The position numbers and the translations under genes were made by a program. A stretch of 60,356 nt of DNA from Candidatus Zixiibacteriota bacterium (GTDB lineage: Bacteria > Zixibacteria > MSB-5A5 > RBG-16-43-9). Shown one piece after another: positions 8,520 to 17,248 of the stretch; position 1 is the stretch's first letter; each line of letters opens with the position of its first letter. The stretch lies in contig JAUYBY010000080.1 of assembly GCA_030692925.1 (NCBI GenBank), forward strand, positions 1 to 60,356. The letters are read 5' to 3'. The notes beneath the pieces are model-generated. The model had not been told where the DNA came from, searched no databases, and saw nothing but the letters and a program-made list of their open reading frames with translations.

Positions 8520-8730
8520 AATTACCTCCCACTTTCTCAAAATTTATAATTCTAAAATTAGAATAATAACTTCAGATGTTTTTAGCAAGTGGAAAATAAA
8601 TTAGAATTATACCTTAGAGATAGATTGGAACTAAGTTTAGGAATATTAAAGGACCAGTGCAGTTAAATATTTATTCGGTGAATTTATGAAATACTATCTG
8701 CCATCAACTATGAACCATTAACCAAAAAAT

Positions 8731-8771
8731 ATCCCGCTCTACGAGTCGTAATGCTTTTATCGACCAAAGGC
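8731..8771. repeat. Nested palindrome: TCCCGC...GCGGGA enclosing a GTCG...CGAC unit
   Basis: The outer stem is ATCCCGC with GCGGGAT. Inside is CTACGAGTCG...CGAC (8739-8764), a shortened version of the unit at 3627-3673. Confidence 0.55.
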
Positions 8772-8785
8772 GGGATATATTTTTC

Positions 8786-8857
8786 TGAGGGTGGATGGGA
8801 TCGAACCATCGGCCACCTGCTTAAAAGGCAGATGCTCTACCACTGAGCTACACCCCC
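8786..8857 (-). tRNA. tRNA-Lys (anticodon TTT)
   Basis: Read on the minus strand it begins GGGGGTGTAGCTCAGTGG, has the anticodon arm CTGCC-TTTTAA-GGCAG (TTT) and the T-arm GATGGTTCGATCCCATC. The acceptor stem pairs GGGGGTG with CACCCTC (one G-T pair). The discriminator is A, and CCA is not encoded. It sits alone between kbl and a repeat-rich spacer. Confidence 0.93.
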
Positions 8858-8975
8858 AAAATAATCCTGGTAAAATTTCTATACGTAAAAACTACCAAAA
8901 ATAAAACCAAAATATATTTCAGCTTAACTAAAATATAGGTTCAAACCCTTTTGTCAAGCGAAAAGCTTCCTTGCC

Positions 8976-9073
8976 GTCATTGCGAGGAGTCTCCCCGCCT
9001 TTGGCGGCGGACGACGAAGCAATCTGACTCCCGCAGATAGACGGATTGCTTCGCCCGTAGGGCTCGCAATGAC
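8976..9073. repeat. GTCATTGCGAGGAG...CTCGCAATGAC dispersed repeat, interrupted
   Basis: A ~98-base inverted-repeat unit of the family also present at 50196-50272 and 52602-52679. This copy carries an extra CCCCGCCTTTGGCGG palindrome inside its left arm (about 8990-9010), where the copy at 50196 has only a short GCGAAG stretch. Confidence 0.7.
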
Positions 9074-9090
9074 ACCCTTATTAATCCTTC

Positions 9091-9180
9091 TGCTCTTCGT
9101 CCGAATTTGGATCCATAGGATTGGTGTCTTCACCAACGAAGAAAAGGTCGTTGGTCAGGAGACCAAACGACCAGCTAATG
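9091..9180. repeat. TGCTCTTCG/TTGGTGTC hairpin repeat carrying a TCC...GGA insertion
   Basis: The unit TGCTCTTCG-TTGGTGTCNTCACCAA occurs uninterrupted at 31960-31985. Here the same words are split by 21 bases at 9100-9120 that begin TCCGAAT, contain TTGGATCCA and end GGA. Further downstream hairpins (TTGGTCAGGAGACCAA) also match the 31.9 kb copy. Confidence 0.75.
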
Positions 9181-9305
9181 ACATTCTTCTTTGTCCCGCT
9201 GGAACTGGAGAATAGAAGGGCGAGTCCGCCTTCGGTGGATCGCCCCTACAAAAACTGCCTGTCTCGCTGAGGTAGGAGTTGAACACTCTCCTTAGTTTTT
9301 ATCTG

Positions 9306-10376
9306 TCATTTTCTTAGTCCACAGAGCATATGATATTTCCCTATCTGCTCCAGGCTTATCAGACCTTTAAAAATTTTACCCTGCATCACCGGAATAACTG
9401 AAAGCTTTTCGGAATTCATCCTTTGAAAAACCTCAGACAAAGGGGCATCCTCAGTTGTGCTGGTAAACTCCCGGCTCATAATCTCCCTGATCCTAGTCTC
9501 TTTGGAGTGGTTATGCAGGGCTGAAAAGAATATTTCCCGGGATAAAATCCCTAAGACCTCTTTTCCCTCCATAATGGGAAAATCCTGCTGCAACCCGTGG
9601 CAGATTTTCTCCAAGACCTGGCCCAGGGTATTATCCGGCGAAATAGGCTCGATATTGGTGAGCATAGCTACCCGAACTGGAATATCTGCTATTTCCACCT
9701 TTAGCTCGGTTGCTCTCTTTTCTCCTTCTGCCCCTAAAAAGATAAACACGGCAATCAGGGCTAACCAGGGGTTGAAAAACAAGCCGAAGAAGAAAAACAA
9801 AATGGCTAAGAACTCACCTATGCCTACAGCCACCCGGGTGGCTTGTAGTAGATCCATCTTCAGCCCTAAGATTCCCCTTAAAACTCTCCCACCATCCATA
9901 GGAAATGCCGGAATCAAATTAAATATCGCCAGCATCAGGTTTATCGCAAACAGGTTAAGAAGAAGATTACCCTGAAATATGGAAATATTCACAGCCTTTG
10001 CCTCAGGAAATAGTAACCGGTAGGCAAAAAAGAAAATTAACGATAAAACGATGCTGGTCAAAGGACCGGCTAAGGCGACATTTATCTCCTGTTTCGGTTG
10101 TGAAGGCAGCTCCTCCATCTCCGATACTCCGCCTATGGGGAGAAGAATGATATCCTTTATCTTGACTCCATACTTCCGAGCCACCAGACTATGGGCAAAC
10201 TCGTGAATGATAACGCATAAGAAGATCAGGATTATGCTCACAATCCCGAATAAGCCGGAACGGGCCCCCTGAAGCCTGCTCCCGTAAAGCCCGATGAAAA
10301 TCAGGAGCAGAAAGAAAGTGATATGAACCCTTATCGGTATTCCAAAGAACTTAGCGATCTGAAATGACCATCTCAT
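9306..10376 (-). CDS. Site-2 protease family (M50) metalloprotease with two CBS domains
   Basis: A 356-residue integral membrane zinc protease (rhomboid-unlike, S2P type). The zinc motif HEFAH is at residues 58-62 and the third ligand is D161 in IPAFPMDGGRVLRG; about six membrane helices cover residues 15-215. Two CBS domains follow (~235-350; GILSREIFFSALHN and RMNSEKLSVIPVMQG), which bind adenine nucleotides in other proteins and may gate proteolysis. The family cuts transmembrane anchors of anti-sigma factors and similar proteins; no such partner is adjacent. A good AAAGGAGG site stands before the ATG. It is monocistronic, between repeat-filled spacers. Confidence 0.93.
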   Translation of the reverse strand: MRWSFQIAKFFGIPIRVHITFFLLLIFIGLYGSRLQGARSGLFGIVSIILIFLCVIIHEFAHSLVARKYGVKIKDIILLPIGGVSEMEELPSQPKQEINVALAGPLTSIVLSLIFFFAYRLLFPEAKAVNISIFQGNLLLNLFAINLMLAIFNLIPAFPMDGGRVLRGILGLKMDLLQATRVAVGIGEFLAILFFFFGLFFNPWLALIAVFIFLGAEGEKRATELKVEIADIPVRVAMLTNIEPISPDNTLGQVLEKICHGLQQDFPIMEGKEVLGILSREIFFSALHNHSKETRIREIMSREFTSTTEDAPLSEVFQRMNSEKLSVIPVMQGKIFKGLISLEQIGKYHMLCGLRK

Positions 10377-10484
10377 CGTAAGCCTCCTTTAGGATTATAA
10401 ATTCGATTAGAGTAAAATCAGTTATTCCATAGATAATTATGATTAAATCATGTCCTGCTTGTCAAGATTTTTCTGGCGAGGTAG

Positions 10485-10720
10485 GGGCGTATTGCAGTTC
10501 GACGATTCGACAAGCTCATCGTGCTGAGCCTTGCCGAAGCACAAGCTCACCGTCCCGACTGTTCGTCTTTGCTCACAGTCCCTGAGTCTTCGACCCTGAG
10601 ACTCAGACCCGAAGGGCGAAGTTGAAGGGAGCAAAGTCGAGGGACCGACTCACTGCTCTGACTGTTCGACTGAACTCACAGTCCCTGAGCGAAGTTAAAG
10701 ACAATACGCCCTTACAAAAA
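10485..10720. repeat. Spacer packed with TTCGAC/TCGTCGAA-type palindromic repeats
   Basis: A 435-base gap with no convincing gene. It contains ATTCGACAAGCTCA...TGAGC...GCCGAAG, a widespread bacterial intergenic repeat word, plus repeated CACAGTCCCTGAG and GACTGTTCG units in several copies. A related TTCGACAAGCTCACCGTCCT unit lies at 51212-51247. Confidence 0.5.
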
Positions 10721-10811
10721 AAATCCCCCCTTGATTTTCTAAGTTCTAATAATTAAGTTTCAGCTTGCGTAAAACTAATAAATACTGCAACCTTAAACCC
10801 GGGAGGTAAAA

Positions 10812-11390
10812 ATGGCATATTCGCCCAAGAATTATGATGCTTTATTAGGGATGGAGGGGTTCAGCGATACTCTGCTGAAAAACCATTTCACCCTGTACCA
10901 GGGGTATGTTACCAACACCAATAAGATTCACGATATGTTAGTTGAGCTACATAAAGCTGGAAAAACCACCGGTCCGGATTATGCAGAGCTGAAGAGAAGG
11001 TTTGGCTGGGAATTTAACGGGATGAGGCTGCATGAATTGTATTTCGAGAACCTGGGAGGCAAGGGAAAGTTTAACCAGACCGGTAAATTGAGCAAAAAGT
11101 TAGCTGAGGATTTTGGAGGCTACGAGCACTGGGAATCTGATTTCAAAGCCACAGCTATGATGAGGGGGATAGGCTGGGTTATCCTCTACCAGGATAATCT
11201 TTCCGGAAACCTTTTCAATCAGTGGATTAACGAGCACGACGTTGGACATTTAGTCGGCTGTACCCCGATTTTAATTTTGGATGTTTTCGAGCATGCTTTT
11301 ATGATAGACTATGGTCTTAAAAGGGCGGACTACATCGCCGCCTTTTTCAAGAACATCAAATGGGAAGCAGTTGAGGCCAGACTTAAATAG
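10812..11390 (+). CDS. Superoxide dismutase, Fe/Mn family (divergent)
   Basis: A 192-residue Fe/Mn-SOD-fold protein, dismuting superoxide to O2 and H2O2 in the cytoplasm. Predicted metal ligands are all present: H25 (KNHFTLYQGY), H74 (MRLHELYFENLGG), D157 and H161 (ILDVFEHAF). It differs from classical SODs: the helical-hairpin H-H-x-x-FW motif is LHELYF, and the usual DVWEHAYY is DVFEHAFM with Trp to Phe. This subgroup is common in anaerobes (recalled). GGGAGGTAAAA precedes the ATG. No signal peptide. Metal preference cannot be decided from sequence alone. Confidence 0.88.
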   Translation: MAYSPKNYDALLGMEGFSDTLLKNHFTLYQGYVTNTNKIHDMLVELHKAGKTTGPDYAELKRRFGWEFNGMRLHELYFENLGGKGKFNQTGKLSKKLAEDFGGYEHWESDFKATAMMRGIGWVILYQDNLSGNLFNQWINEHDVGHLVGCTPILILDVFEHAFMIDYGLKRADYIAAFFKNIKWEAVEARLK

Positions 11391-11420
11391 AGTTGGGAGT
11401 TTGGAGTTTGTTAGTTTAGC

Positions 11421-11449
11421 GTAGGGGCGGGTTTGAAACCCGCCTCTAC
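11421..11449. repeat. GTAGGGGCGGGTTT hairpin (possible bidirectional terminator)
   Basis: GTAGGGGCGGGTTT pairs with AAACCCGCCTCTAC. It lies between convergent ends of the SOD gene and the membrane operon, so it could terminate both, but there is no T-run. Confidence 0.6.
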
Positions 11450-11450
11450 C

Positions 11451-12719
11451 CTAAAATTCATACCTTAAGATCGAGTAAAGATTATCGTTTTTATCCAATT
11501 GACCTAAAAAGGTAGTCCTTTTTTCTCCTCCAAAAAGATTACCCCCTAAAGCTACCCAGAGATTGTCTGTGATTCGATAATTAACTTCGGGAATGAAAAA
11601 ATAGTCCTTATCCGTGGGGCTATAAAATCCGAAGAAGGATAGTTTCAAAGTCTGATATTTTAAAAGCTGAGTAGCTCTGAAAGTTAGAACTTGCCGGAAC
11701 TTATCCTGTTCAGGAAAACCTGGAGGAAGGCTCTTTTGATAATTTTTATAATCTTTCATATACTCACCATAATATTGCCCGCTATAAGTGAAATCGGTCC
11801 AGCCCTGTCTTTGATAACCAATCAAAAATTTACTAAAAGAATTAGGGATAAGAGGGTCTTCCCCTCTACGGTCCTGCCGGGAATCATAATAGCCATATTC
11901 TAAACTGAGTATTCCATTCAGAAGATCTCTTTGTAAAGTAAATCCATAAACTGAAAGTTCAGGGAAAAAGTAGGTAATCTTTGAAGGTGTGGGGAAACTA
12001 TCCGGGAGGATAGAGGGGGTTCGATAAAAACCCCTGTAAAGATAAAATGAAAGCTCAAAATTGGAAAGGGTGCGGTAAAGACGCAACGCCTCTTCTACAT
12101 TTTCAAATTTTGAATCAGGCTTTTGGATCTGTTTAAAAGACACATTAAGAAAAGGATCAAAGAGGAAGAAATTTTCAGAGGTAGGGTAATTATCGGATTC
12201 AAAAAAAGGTAACAAAGCTAACTCGGTTGAGAATATATCTGAGGAAAAGCTTATTCTTAGCCCATCTACCCCCAATTTTAGATATTCCATAGGCCGGCCT
12301 GAAAAAAAGGCTTGCCAGTCCTTGGGAAATAGATCATTAATAAAGAGCAAATCCCCTAGCCCCCAGGTGATGATCTGGCGGCCAATCCTAAAATCAAAAG
12401 CCTTTAAAGGATAATCTAAATACGCCTCCCGAATTTCAAGGCCGGTTTCCTTTTTCAAGGCATTTTCAAAGAAATCAGTTTTGGCAAAAAATTTTGCTTC
12501 TCCAAAGGATCCAAATTCGGATTTTTCAGAGCCAGAAAATTTGAGCTGAAACCTGTGATCCCCCAAGAGAAAATCACCTTGAGCTAAGGGAGGAACCAGC
12601 CCGGTGGTTCTAAATGAATAGTTAGTTTGAACAAAACCGTGCCACTCAATTTCCCGGGAAAAAGAAATTGAGAAAAGAAAAAGGAAGATAAAAAATGAGA
12701 AAATCACCTTTTTATTCAT
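11451..12719 (-). CDS. Outer-membrane beta-barrel protein (DUF1302/porin-like)
   Basis: A 422-residue exported protein: signal peptide ~1-22 (FSFFIFLFLFSISFSREI), then alternating hydrophobic/aromatic strands with short turns and a terminal aromatic residue (ILRYEF), as for outer-membrane barrels. An RIGRQIITWG element is typical of DUF1302/alginate-export-like barrels that accompany MMPL/LolA operons. It is the last gene of a six-gene operon; the preceding stop TAA abuts this ATG directly, which implies translational coupling. Inferred role: the outer-membrane channel for what the RND pump and LolA-like carrier move. Confidence 0.8.
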   Translation of the reverse strand: MNKKVIFSFFIFLFLFSISFSREIEWHGFVQTNYSFRTTGLVPPLAQGDFLLGDHRFQLKFSGSEKSEFGSFGEAKFFAKTDFFENALKKETGLEIREAYLDYPLKAFDFRIGRQIITWGLGDLLFINDLFPKDWQAFFSGRPMEYLKLGVDGLRISFSSDIFSTELALLPFFESDNYPTSENFFLFDPFLNVSFKQIQKPDSKFENVEEALRLYRTLSNFELSFYLYRGFYRTPSILPDSFPTPSKITYFFPELSVYGFTLQRDLLNGILSLEYGYYDSRQDRRGEDPLIPNSFSKFLIGYQRQGWTDFTYSGQYYGEYMKDYKNYQKSLPPGFPEQDKFRQVLTFRATQLLKYQTLKLSFFGFYSPTDKDYFFIPEVNYRITDNLWVALGGNLFGGEKRTTFLGQLDKNDNLYSILRYEF

Positions 12720-12917
12720 TTAAGCTCCTTTTTCTTTTATCCCTAAAGCTTTCAGGATACTCATCATTGGACACCAATTAGTAAAGCCAGACTGAAACAG
12801 ACTAAAGCCCACCCCTAAAGTTAAAAAAAGCCAATTATAGGAAACAAAATGAGCTAAGATCAGACTGAAGAGAATCAAAGCCCCGGAAATTAACCTTAAA
12901 GCTCTTTCCAGATACAT
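12720..12917 (-). CDS. DUF2892 (YgaP-type) inner-membrane protein
   Basis: A 65-residue two-helix membrane protein: helices at ~8-27 and ~30-48 and the signature GFSLFQSGFTNWCPMMSILK containing the conserved Cys. DUF2892 is the membrane tail of the rhodanese YgaP and is also found alone in sulfur-handling operons (recalled). It starts 12 bases after the LolA-like gene and abuts the barrel gene. Exact function is unknown; a link to thiol or persulfide chemistry is inference. Confidence 0.85.
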   Translation of the reverse strand: MYLERALRLISGALILFSLILAHFVSYNWLFLTLGVGFSLFQSGFTNWCPMMSILKALGIKEKGA

Positions 12918-12929
12918 TTTAAAACTCCT

Positions 12930-13757
12930 TCATTTTATCCATTTTGAAGGTGGATTTTTCAAATATCTTTCCGTGAAAAGATTTTCTTCCATCCCCAGAT
13001 TATATTGGATATCTTTAAAGCTGACCAAGGTCTGATGACCGGTTTTTACATTTTGCATTCTTCTTTTAGTCACTGTCCAGAACCCCTGGATCTGTTTGAG
13101 TTCCTCTGCGCTAAAAATTTTGTAGAGCTCACCCTTTAAATCGTAATACTCCTCTTTTAAAGGAAGGAAGCTCTCTTTATCTATCCAGGAAAGCCTATAG
13201 CTATAGTCTGCGCTTTTAGGGTCCTTAGGGACACTTTTCAAAACATAACAATCCCCTGCCTGTCCCATGGATCCAAAATCGGAGATTTTTTCTTCTCTCA
13301 GGATAGAAAAATCATCCTCTTCTAAGTCCCTGCCTGAGACATCCTCATAAGTGAAATCCGAGCCCACAAAGCTAGAGCGCTTGTCTTTAGCTGCAATCCT
13401 TTTGACTAAATTTAAAGCCGGCATAAAAAGCCAACGGTCGTCATCTTTTTTAGGGTATTTGTAAACCATAAAGCTCATCCCCCGCACATCTGCGGGCTGA
13501 TGAAAATAGATAAAATATTTCTGCTCCAATCCTTTGGGTGAGTTTTTCCTTAACATAGTTAACTCTCTTATTCTCTCTTGGCCACCCTTTTCGATAAGTT
13601 GCATAGAGACCAAAACCTTGAAATCCTTCCCCGGATAGAAAAAGTACCCCTGGTACTTAGCGGCCACTTCTGGAGCGGTAAATTTTTCCTGTCCCCAAAG
13701 AACAGATGGGCTGAAAATCACAAAAAGACCTAAAGTCAAAAAATATTTTTTAAGCAT
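12930..13757 (-). CDS. LolA-like outer-membrane lipoprotein-sorting protein
   Basis: A 275-residue periplasmic protein with signal peptide ~1-22 (cleavage near LWG-QEK). The body fits the LolA/LolB-like fold family annotated outer membrane lipoprotein-sorting protein that regularly neighbours MMPL transporters: residues ~110-140 include KKDDDRWLFMPALNLVKRI, then SFVGSDFTYEDVSGRD, then a strand-rich end. It likely ferries a hydrophobic molecule across the periplasm between the RND pump (gene just upstream, 13-base gap) and the barrel protein. It is not the housekeeping LolA, which is shorter and lacks these motifs. Confidence 0.85.
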   Translation of the reverse strand: MLKKYFLTLGLFVIFSPSVLWGQEKFTAPEVAAKYQGYFFYPGKDFKVLVSMQLIEKGGQERIRELTMLRKNSPKGLEQKYFIYFHQPADVRGMSFMVYKYPKKDDDRWLFMPALNLVKRIAAKDKRSSFVGSDFTYEDVSGRDLEEDDFSILREEKISDFGSMGQAGDCYVLKSVPKDPKSADYSYRLSWIDKESFLPLKEEYYDLKGELYKIFSAEELKQIQGFWTVTKRRMQNVKTGHQTLVSFKDIQYNLGMEENLFTERYLKNPPSKWIK

Positions 13758-13770
13758 AAACCTCCTCCTT

Positions 13771-16092
13771 TTATGGTGAGTTTATCGAACCATTTTGGGC
13801 TTCGGTTTTGAGTTCTGTGATTAAAAATCTTCGAAAAAGAACAATAAAAGCCGGGAGATAAATCAGAGTCAAAAAAGCTGAGATCATCATTAAAGAGGCG
13901 ATGAAGATTCCCACGGTGCTATAGGGCGTCAAACTGGCAAAAATCATAACTGAAAAGGCTAAAGAGAAAAGCAGAGCATTTCTTAATATTCCTTTGCCCG
14001 GTCTTTCTACAGTCCAGATCAAGGCTTTTTGCAAATCTTTTTCAGTCTCATATCTCTGTTTGAACCTCTGAATGAAATGTATAGCAAAATCCACAGCCAT
14101 ACCTAAGGACAAGGTTGATAAAACCGAAATGGGCATATCGAAATCCTTTCCGATAAAACCCACAACTCCATAGATTAAGACTATGGTGAAGATCAAAGGA
14201 AAATAACTTAAAAGACCCCATTTGAAAGAGCGGAAATTGAAACTCAAGATCAGATAAACTAAAATCAATGCCAGGATAAACACTTTGACCATATCGAAAA
14301 GAACTTCATTATTCCAGACCAGGTTGAAATAGGCGATTCCAGCTGGTTTAAACTTCAGGTTTCCATTGGGAAAAGACTTCTGATAGTCATCTACCCTATC
14401 TATCACTTTTTGCATGGCCTGAGCATCCCAGGTCTTAAGCTGAACCATCAGATTGGCTTGCTGGTAGGGATAGTCCACCAGGTTGTCTAAAGTGGAAGGC
14501 TTAGTCGCCATCCCAAACATAAAGAGATATTGTGCGATCACTTTTCTATCTTCTGGGATTTTCTCAAACTCAGGCTTATCCTGATTTATTACCCGGTGCA
14601 TTCTCTTAATCAAGTCTGTTAAACCAGTGGTTTTGCCAACAACCTCAACTTTTTCCAGATCTTTTTGAACTCCTTCTAAATATTTCAAATTCTCTGGTTC
14701 TTTCATACCCTCCGGGGTGTTTGTCTGGGCAACCAGATATCCTAAGGAGGTTCCACCTAAATTTTCATTCATTATTTTATCTGCTTGTCGGATCTCGCTT
14801 TTCTCCTTAAACCATTTGACCATATTGTTGTTGACTTTAATTCGGCTAATACCTGCTATAGCCAGAACCAGAAGGATAAAACCTATTCCTAAGAGGATTT
14901 TCGGTTTTGCAGTGGCAAATCTTCCTAACTTCCCTAGCCAAACTGAAGCACCTTTTTCCAAACTATCTCTTGAAGAAACTTTTAATAATTTCTCTTCCTT
15001 CACCAGCATCATCACCGCCGGGATAAAAGTGAAACTCATAAACCTGATCACCACAGTTCCGAAAGCCACAAAAAGACCAAAAACCCTGACCGGGATTATC
15101 CCCCCAATAGCTAAAACTCCAAAACCGACTGCGGTTGCCAAAGCCGTGTATCGAACTGGCGCTCCCACGGTGTTAATCGTATCTATTACCGCTTTCTTTT
15201 TATCTTTCACCTCATTAAACCTGAAATAAAATTCATTGAAGATATGAATGCTATCGGTGCTTATAGCCATTAAGAAAACCGGGATCATAGAGCTCATTAT
15301 ATGTACTGGAAAACCCAGTCCAATCAGCAGCCCCATACTCCAGACAATAGACATCATCGCCACACCCATTATGGAAAAGACTAAGGGCAGATTTGCGAAC
15401 ATCAAGAACAAAGCCACCATCATAATCAGGCCGGCTAAAGGCGAAAATAGCGCCATCTGCTTGAACATTTCTGCTCCAAAGGTATCCCTGGCTACCGGGT
15501 CTCCGGCTATATAATATTTTTCCTCACCTTTTTCTTGACTGATGATCTTTTTTATTTTCTCAGCTATTTTCTTGCCATTGGCTCCTGGTTCCAAGGGAAC
15601 ATAGATGGCTGTGGTTTTTCCATCTTTGGAGATCAAACGCCCCAGCCAGATGGGATTATCATACAAGCTTTTCTTAAAGCTTTCCATTTCCTTTTCTGTT
15701 TCCGGGATTTTGGTCAAAAGAGGTTGAACCGTGAGATTATTCCCTTCAGCTACCACATTATCCGCAGTAGTAAAACTGGTTACATCCTCCAGAACCACGC
15801 CTTGGAGTTTTAAGATCTTGTCGGTGATCCTCTCAATCTTCTCTAAGGTCGAAGGGTCAAAAATTCCTTGCTCCTTTACAATTCCAACGACTATCATATC
15901 CTTGTGCAGGTTGAAAGTTTTTTCCACTTGGTCGTTGTAAACTCTCACCTCAGAGGAGGCTGGTAACATATTTTTGGGATCGGTGTCAGTTTTGACTTTG
16001 GGAAACTGGGTAGCAAAAATAAGGGTTAAAAGTAGGATAAGAAAAATGGTTAGCTTAGGATGCTCTATGGAAAAACCAGTCAGTTTATTCAT
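13771..16092 (-). CDS. RND superfamily / MMPL-type exporter
   Basis: A 773-residue inner-membrane transporter. The layout is one helix near residue 15, a large periplasmic loop (~35-200), five helices (~205-370, SSD-like, with MAISTDSIHIFNEFYFRFNE), one helix near 400, a second periplasmic loop (~425-600) and five more helices (~610-765, with TLSLGMAVDFAIHFIQRF). The Asp pairs of MMPL/HpnN-like proteins, used for proton coupling, are seen in helix 4 and helix 10. The start overlaps the end of the OsmC gene by 8 bases. Substrate is not known; neighbours suggest a lipid or other hydrophobic molecule moved towards the outer membrane. Confidence 0.92.
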   Translation of the reverse strand: MNKLTGFSIEHPKLTIFLILLLTLIFATQFPKVKTDTDPKNMLPASSEVRVYNDQVEKTFNLHKDMIVVGIVKEQGIFDPSTLEKIERITDKILKLQGVVLEDVTSFTTADNVVAEGNNLTVQPLLTKIPETEKEMESFKKSLYDNPIWLGRLISKDGKTTAIYVPLEPGANGKKIAEKIKKIISQEKGEEKYYIAGDPVARDTFGAEMFKQMALFSPLAGLIMMVALFLMFANLPLVFSIMGVAMMSIVWSMGLLIGLGFPVHIMSSMIPVFLMAISTDSIHIFNEFYFRFNEVKDKKKAVIDTINTVGAPVRYTALATAVGFGVLAIGGIIPVRVFGLFVAFGTVVIRFMSFTFIPAVMMLVKEEKLLKVSSRDSLEKGASVWLGKLGRFATAKPKILLGIGFILLVLAIAGISRIKVNNNMVKWFKEKSEIRQADKIMNENLGGTSLGYLVAQTNTPEGMKEPENLKYLEGVQKDLEKVEVVGKTTGLTDLIKRMHRVINQDKPEFEKIPEDRKVIAQYLFMFGMATKPSTLDNLVDYPYQQANLMVQLKTWDAQAMQKVIDRVDDYQKSFPNGNLKFKPAGIAYFNLVWNNEVLFDMVKVFILALILVYLILSFNFRSFKWGLLSYFPLIFTIVLIYGVVGFIGKDFDMPISVLSTLSLGMAVDFAIHFIQRFKQRYETEKDLQKALIWTVERPGKGILRNALLFSLAFSVMIFASLTPYSTVGIFIASLMMISAFLTLIYLPAFIVLFRRFLITELKTEAQNGSINSP

Positions 16093-16621
16093 TTTTTCCC
16101 TCGTTTTTAATTTCTGTTTCTAATAAAATGGGATTGGTAAGACAGAATACGCCCGGACAGCGTTCCTGGGCTAATTTTTCGATCTCTTTCAGTTTCTCCA
16201 AGGATACATCGCTTGAGACCTCCACGGTTATCTTTACTTTCTTAACTATAGGGTTGTCAGATAGACCAAGGGTTTTACTTAAATCCACTTGGTTTTCAGC
16301 ACTCACCCTTAAACCCCTCAAATTAATACCTTCGAGATTAGCTAAGGAAACAAAAGTGGCCGCATAACAAGCACACAGCCCATATAGACAATATTGAATC
16401 GGATCCGGCTTTCTCCCCTCTCCTCCCATAAAAGGAGCCTGATCCGAAAAGACCATTTCATCCCCTAAAGCAAACTCAAGCTTAGCTTGAAATTGAGGCA
16501 GATCTTCTTTCAGGTTCCATTCGCCAGAAACCTTTTTGGATTTAAGGGCTTTGGAAGGGTCTTTTTTCACTTCCTCTATAAATTGACCTATCTTATCCAT
16601 ATCCACATTGTGAATTTTCAT
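16085..16621 (-). CDS. OsmC family protein
   Basis: A 178-residue OsmC/Ohr-fold protein. The first conserved Cys region is QYCLYGLCACYAATFVSLAN and the C-terminal Cys lies in RCPGVFCLTNP, both in the expected places. The family reduces organic hydroperoxides or handles sulfur compounds through its two cysteines. It is the second gene of the operon (11 bases after ArsR, AGGAG site) and overlaps the RND gene. Together with ArsR and DUF2892 it suggests a thiol- or peroxide-sensing theme; that is inference. Confidence 0.88.
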   Translation of the reverse strand: MKIHNVDMDKIGQFIEEVKKDPSKALKSKKVSGEWNLKEDLPQFQAKLEFALGDEMVFSDQAPFMGGEGRKPDPIQYCLYGLCACYAATFVSLANLEGINLRGLRVSAENQVDLSKTLGLSDNPIVKKVKITVEVSSDVSLEKLKEIEKLAQERCPGVFCLTNPILLETEIKNEGKNE

Positions 16622-16632
16622 CTCAAAAACTC

Positions 16633-17001
16633 CTATGAAATTGGGTGGTGTCTCTTTTTAGTTTTTGTTTCTTCGGTAAGAAGCAGGCTATCTTTCTGGA
16701 TTTGTTCTAAAAGGATCTCTCTTAACAGGTCAAAAGCCTCAAGCATCTTGGGATTAGCTATCCGATAATAAACTTGATTCCCCTCTTTACGACTGGAAAG
16801 GATCCGACGATCTTTCATCATCGACAGATGCTGGGAAAGATTTCCAATTCCCAGCTTTAGTTTTTTTGCCAACTCACCCACCGTGACTTCCTTATCTCTT
16901 AGGGTGTTTATGATTTCAAGTCGGGTGGGATGAGAAAACACCTTACACATCTCGGCATGATAGAAGTAAATCATTTTTTCTTTAGCGCTTTTATTTTTCA
17001 T
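16633..17001 (-). CDS. ArsR family winged-helix repressor
   Basis: A 122-residue (from the ATG) helix-turn-helix regulator. FSHPTRLEIINTLRDKEVTV, then GELAKKL, GNLSQHLSMM (recognition helix), and the wing RKEGNQVYYRI are all typical of ArsR/SmtB. It has one Cys only, in AEMCKVFSHP, so the classic CxC metal site or the two-Cys persulfide switch of BigR/SqrR is not complete. Two in-frame starts exist, TTG at 17007 and ATG at 17001; ATG is chosen. First gene of the OsmC-RND operon, which it probably represses. Confidence 0.9.
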   Translation of the reverse strand: MKNKSAKEKMIYFYHAEMCKVFSHPTRLEIINTLRDKEVTVGELAKKLKLGIGNLSQHLSMMKDRRILSSRKEGNQVYYRIANPKMLEAFDLLREILLEQIQKDSLLLTEETKTKKRHHPIS

Positions 17002-17007
17002 ATACAA

Positions 17008-17040
17008 TTTAGTATTTTAGAACTTTATATAATACTTAAA
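17008..17040. promoter_or_regulatory. Inverted repeat upstream of arsR (candidate operator)
   Basis: TTTAGTATT at 17008-17016 faces AATACTTAAA at 17031-17040, an inverted repeat with one bulge in an AT-rich stretch directly before the ArsR start. The position fits an autoregulatory operator overlapping the promoter. Confidence 0.4.
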
Positions 17041-17089
17041 CGATGTTTTTTATTAAATGTTTGAAGTTTTTTTAAAAAAATTTTATAGA

Positions 17090-17248
17090 GGGAACTTTAG
17101 GGCCAGATGGAGGTCTGAAGACCTCCTCTATAGGTCTCCATTTAACTTTTTGCTGGGGCAGGAGTTGAACTCCTGCCCCAGATTGATTTGTCAAGCAGTC
17201 TTGAAGGACGTGCTTGACCTACGAAGCTGAAGCCATCTGTTTTTTTAA
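17090..17248. repeat. Stacked hairpins between ArsR and ABC-F genes
   Basis: GGAGGTCTGAAGACCTCC (near 17108-17126), GGGGCAGGAGTTGAACTCCTGCCCC (near 17155-17181, a perfect palindrome given here in words: arms of 12 bases) and TCAAGCA...TGCTTGA (17191-17219) lie inside an outer CCAGATGG...CCATCTG pair. These resemble the other spacer palindromes. Confidence 0.5.

Noticed and set aside
12508-12530. GGATCC-core word inside the barrel gene
   Set aside because: It reads as normal coding sequence (SEFGSFG) in an intact frame, so it is not counted as an insertion.
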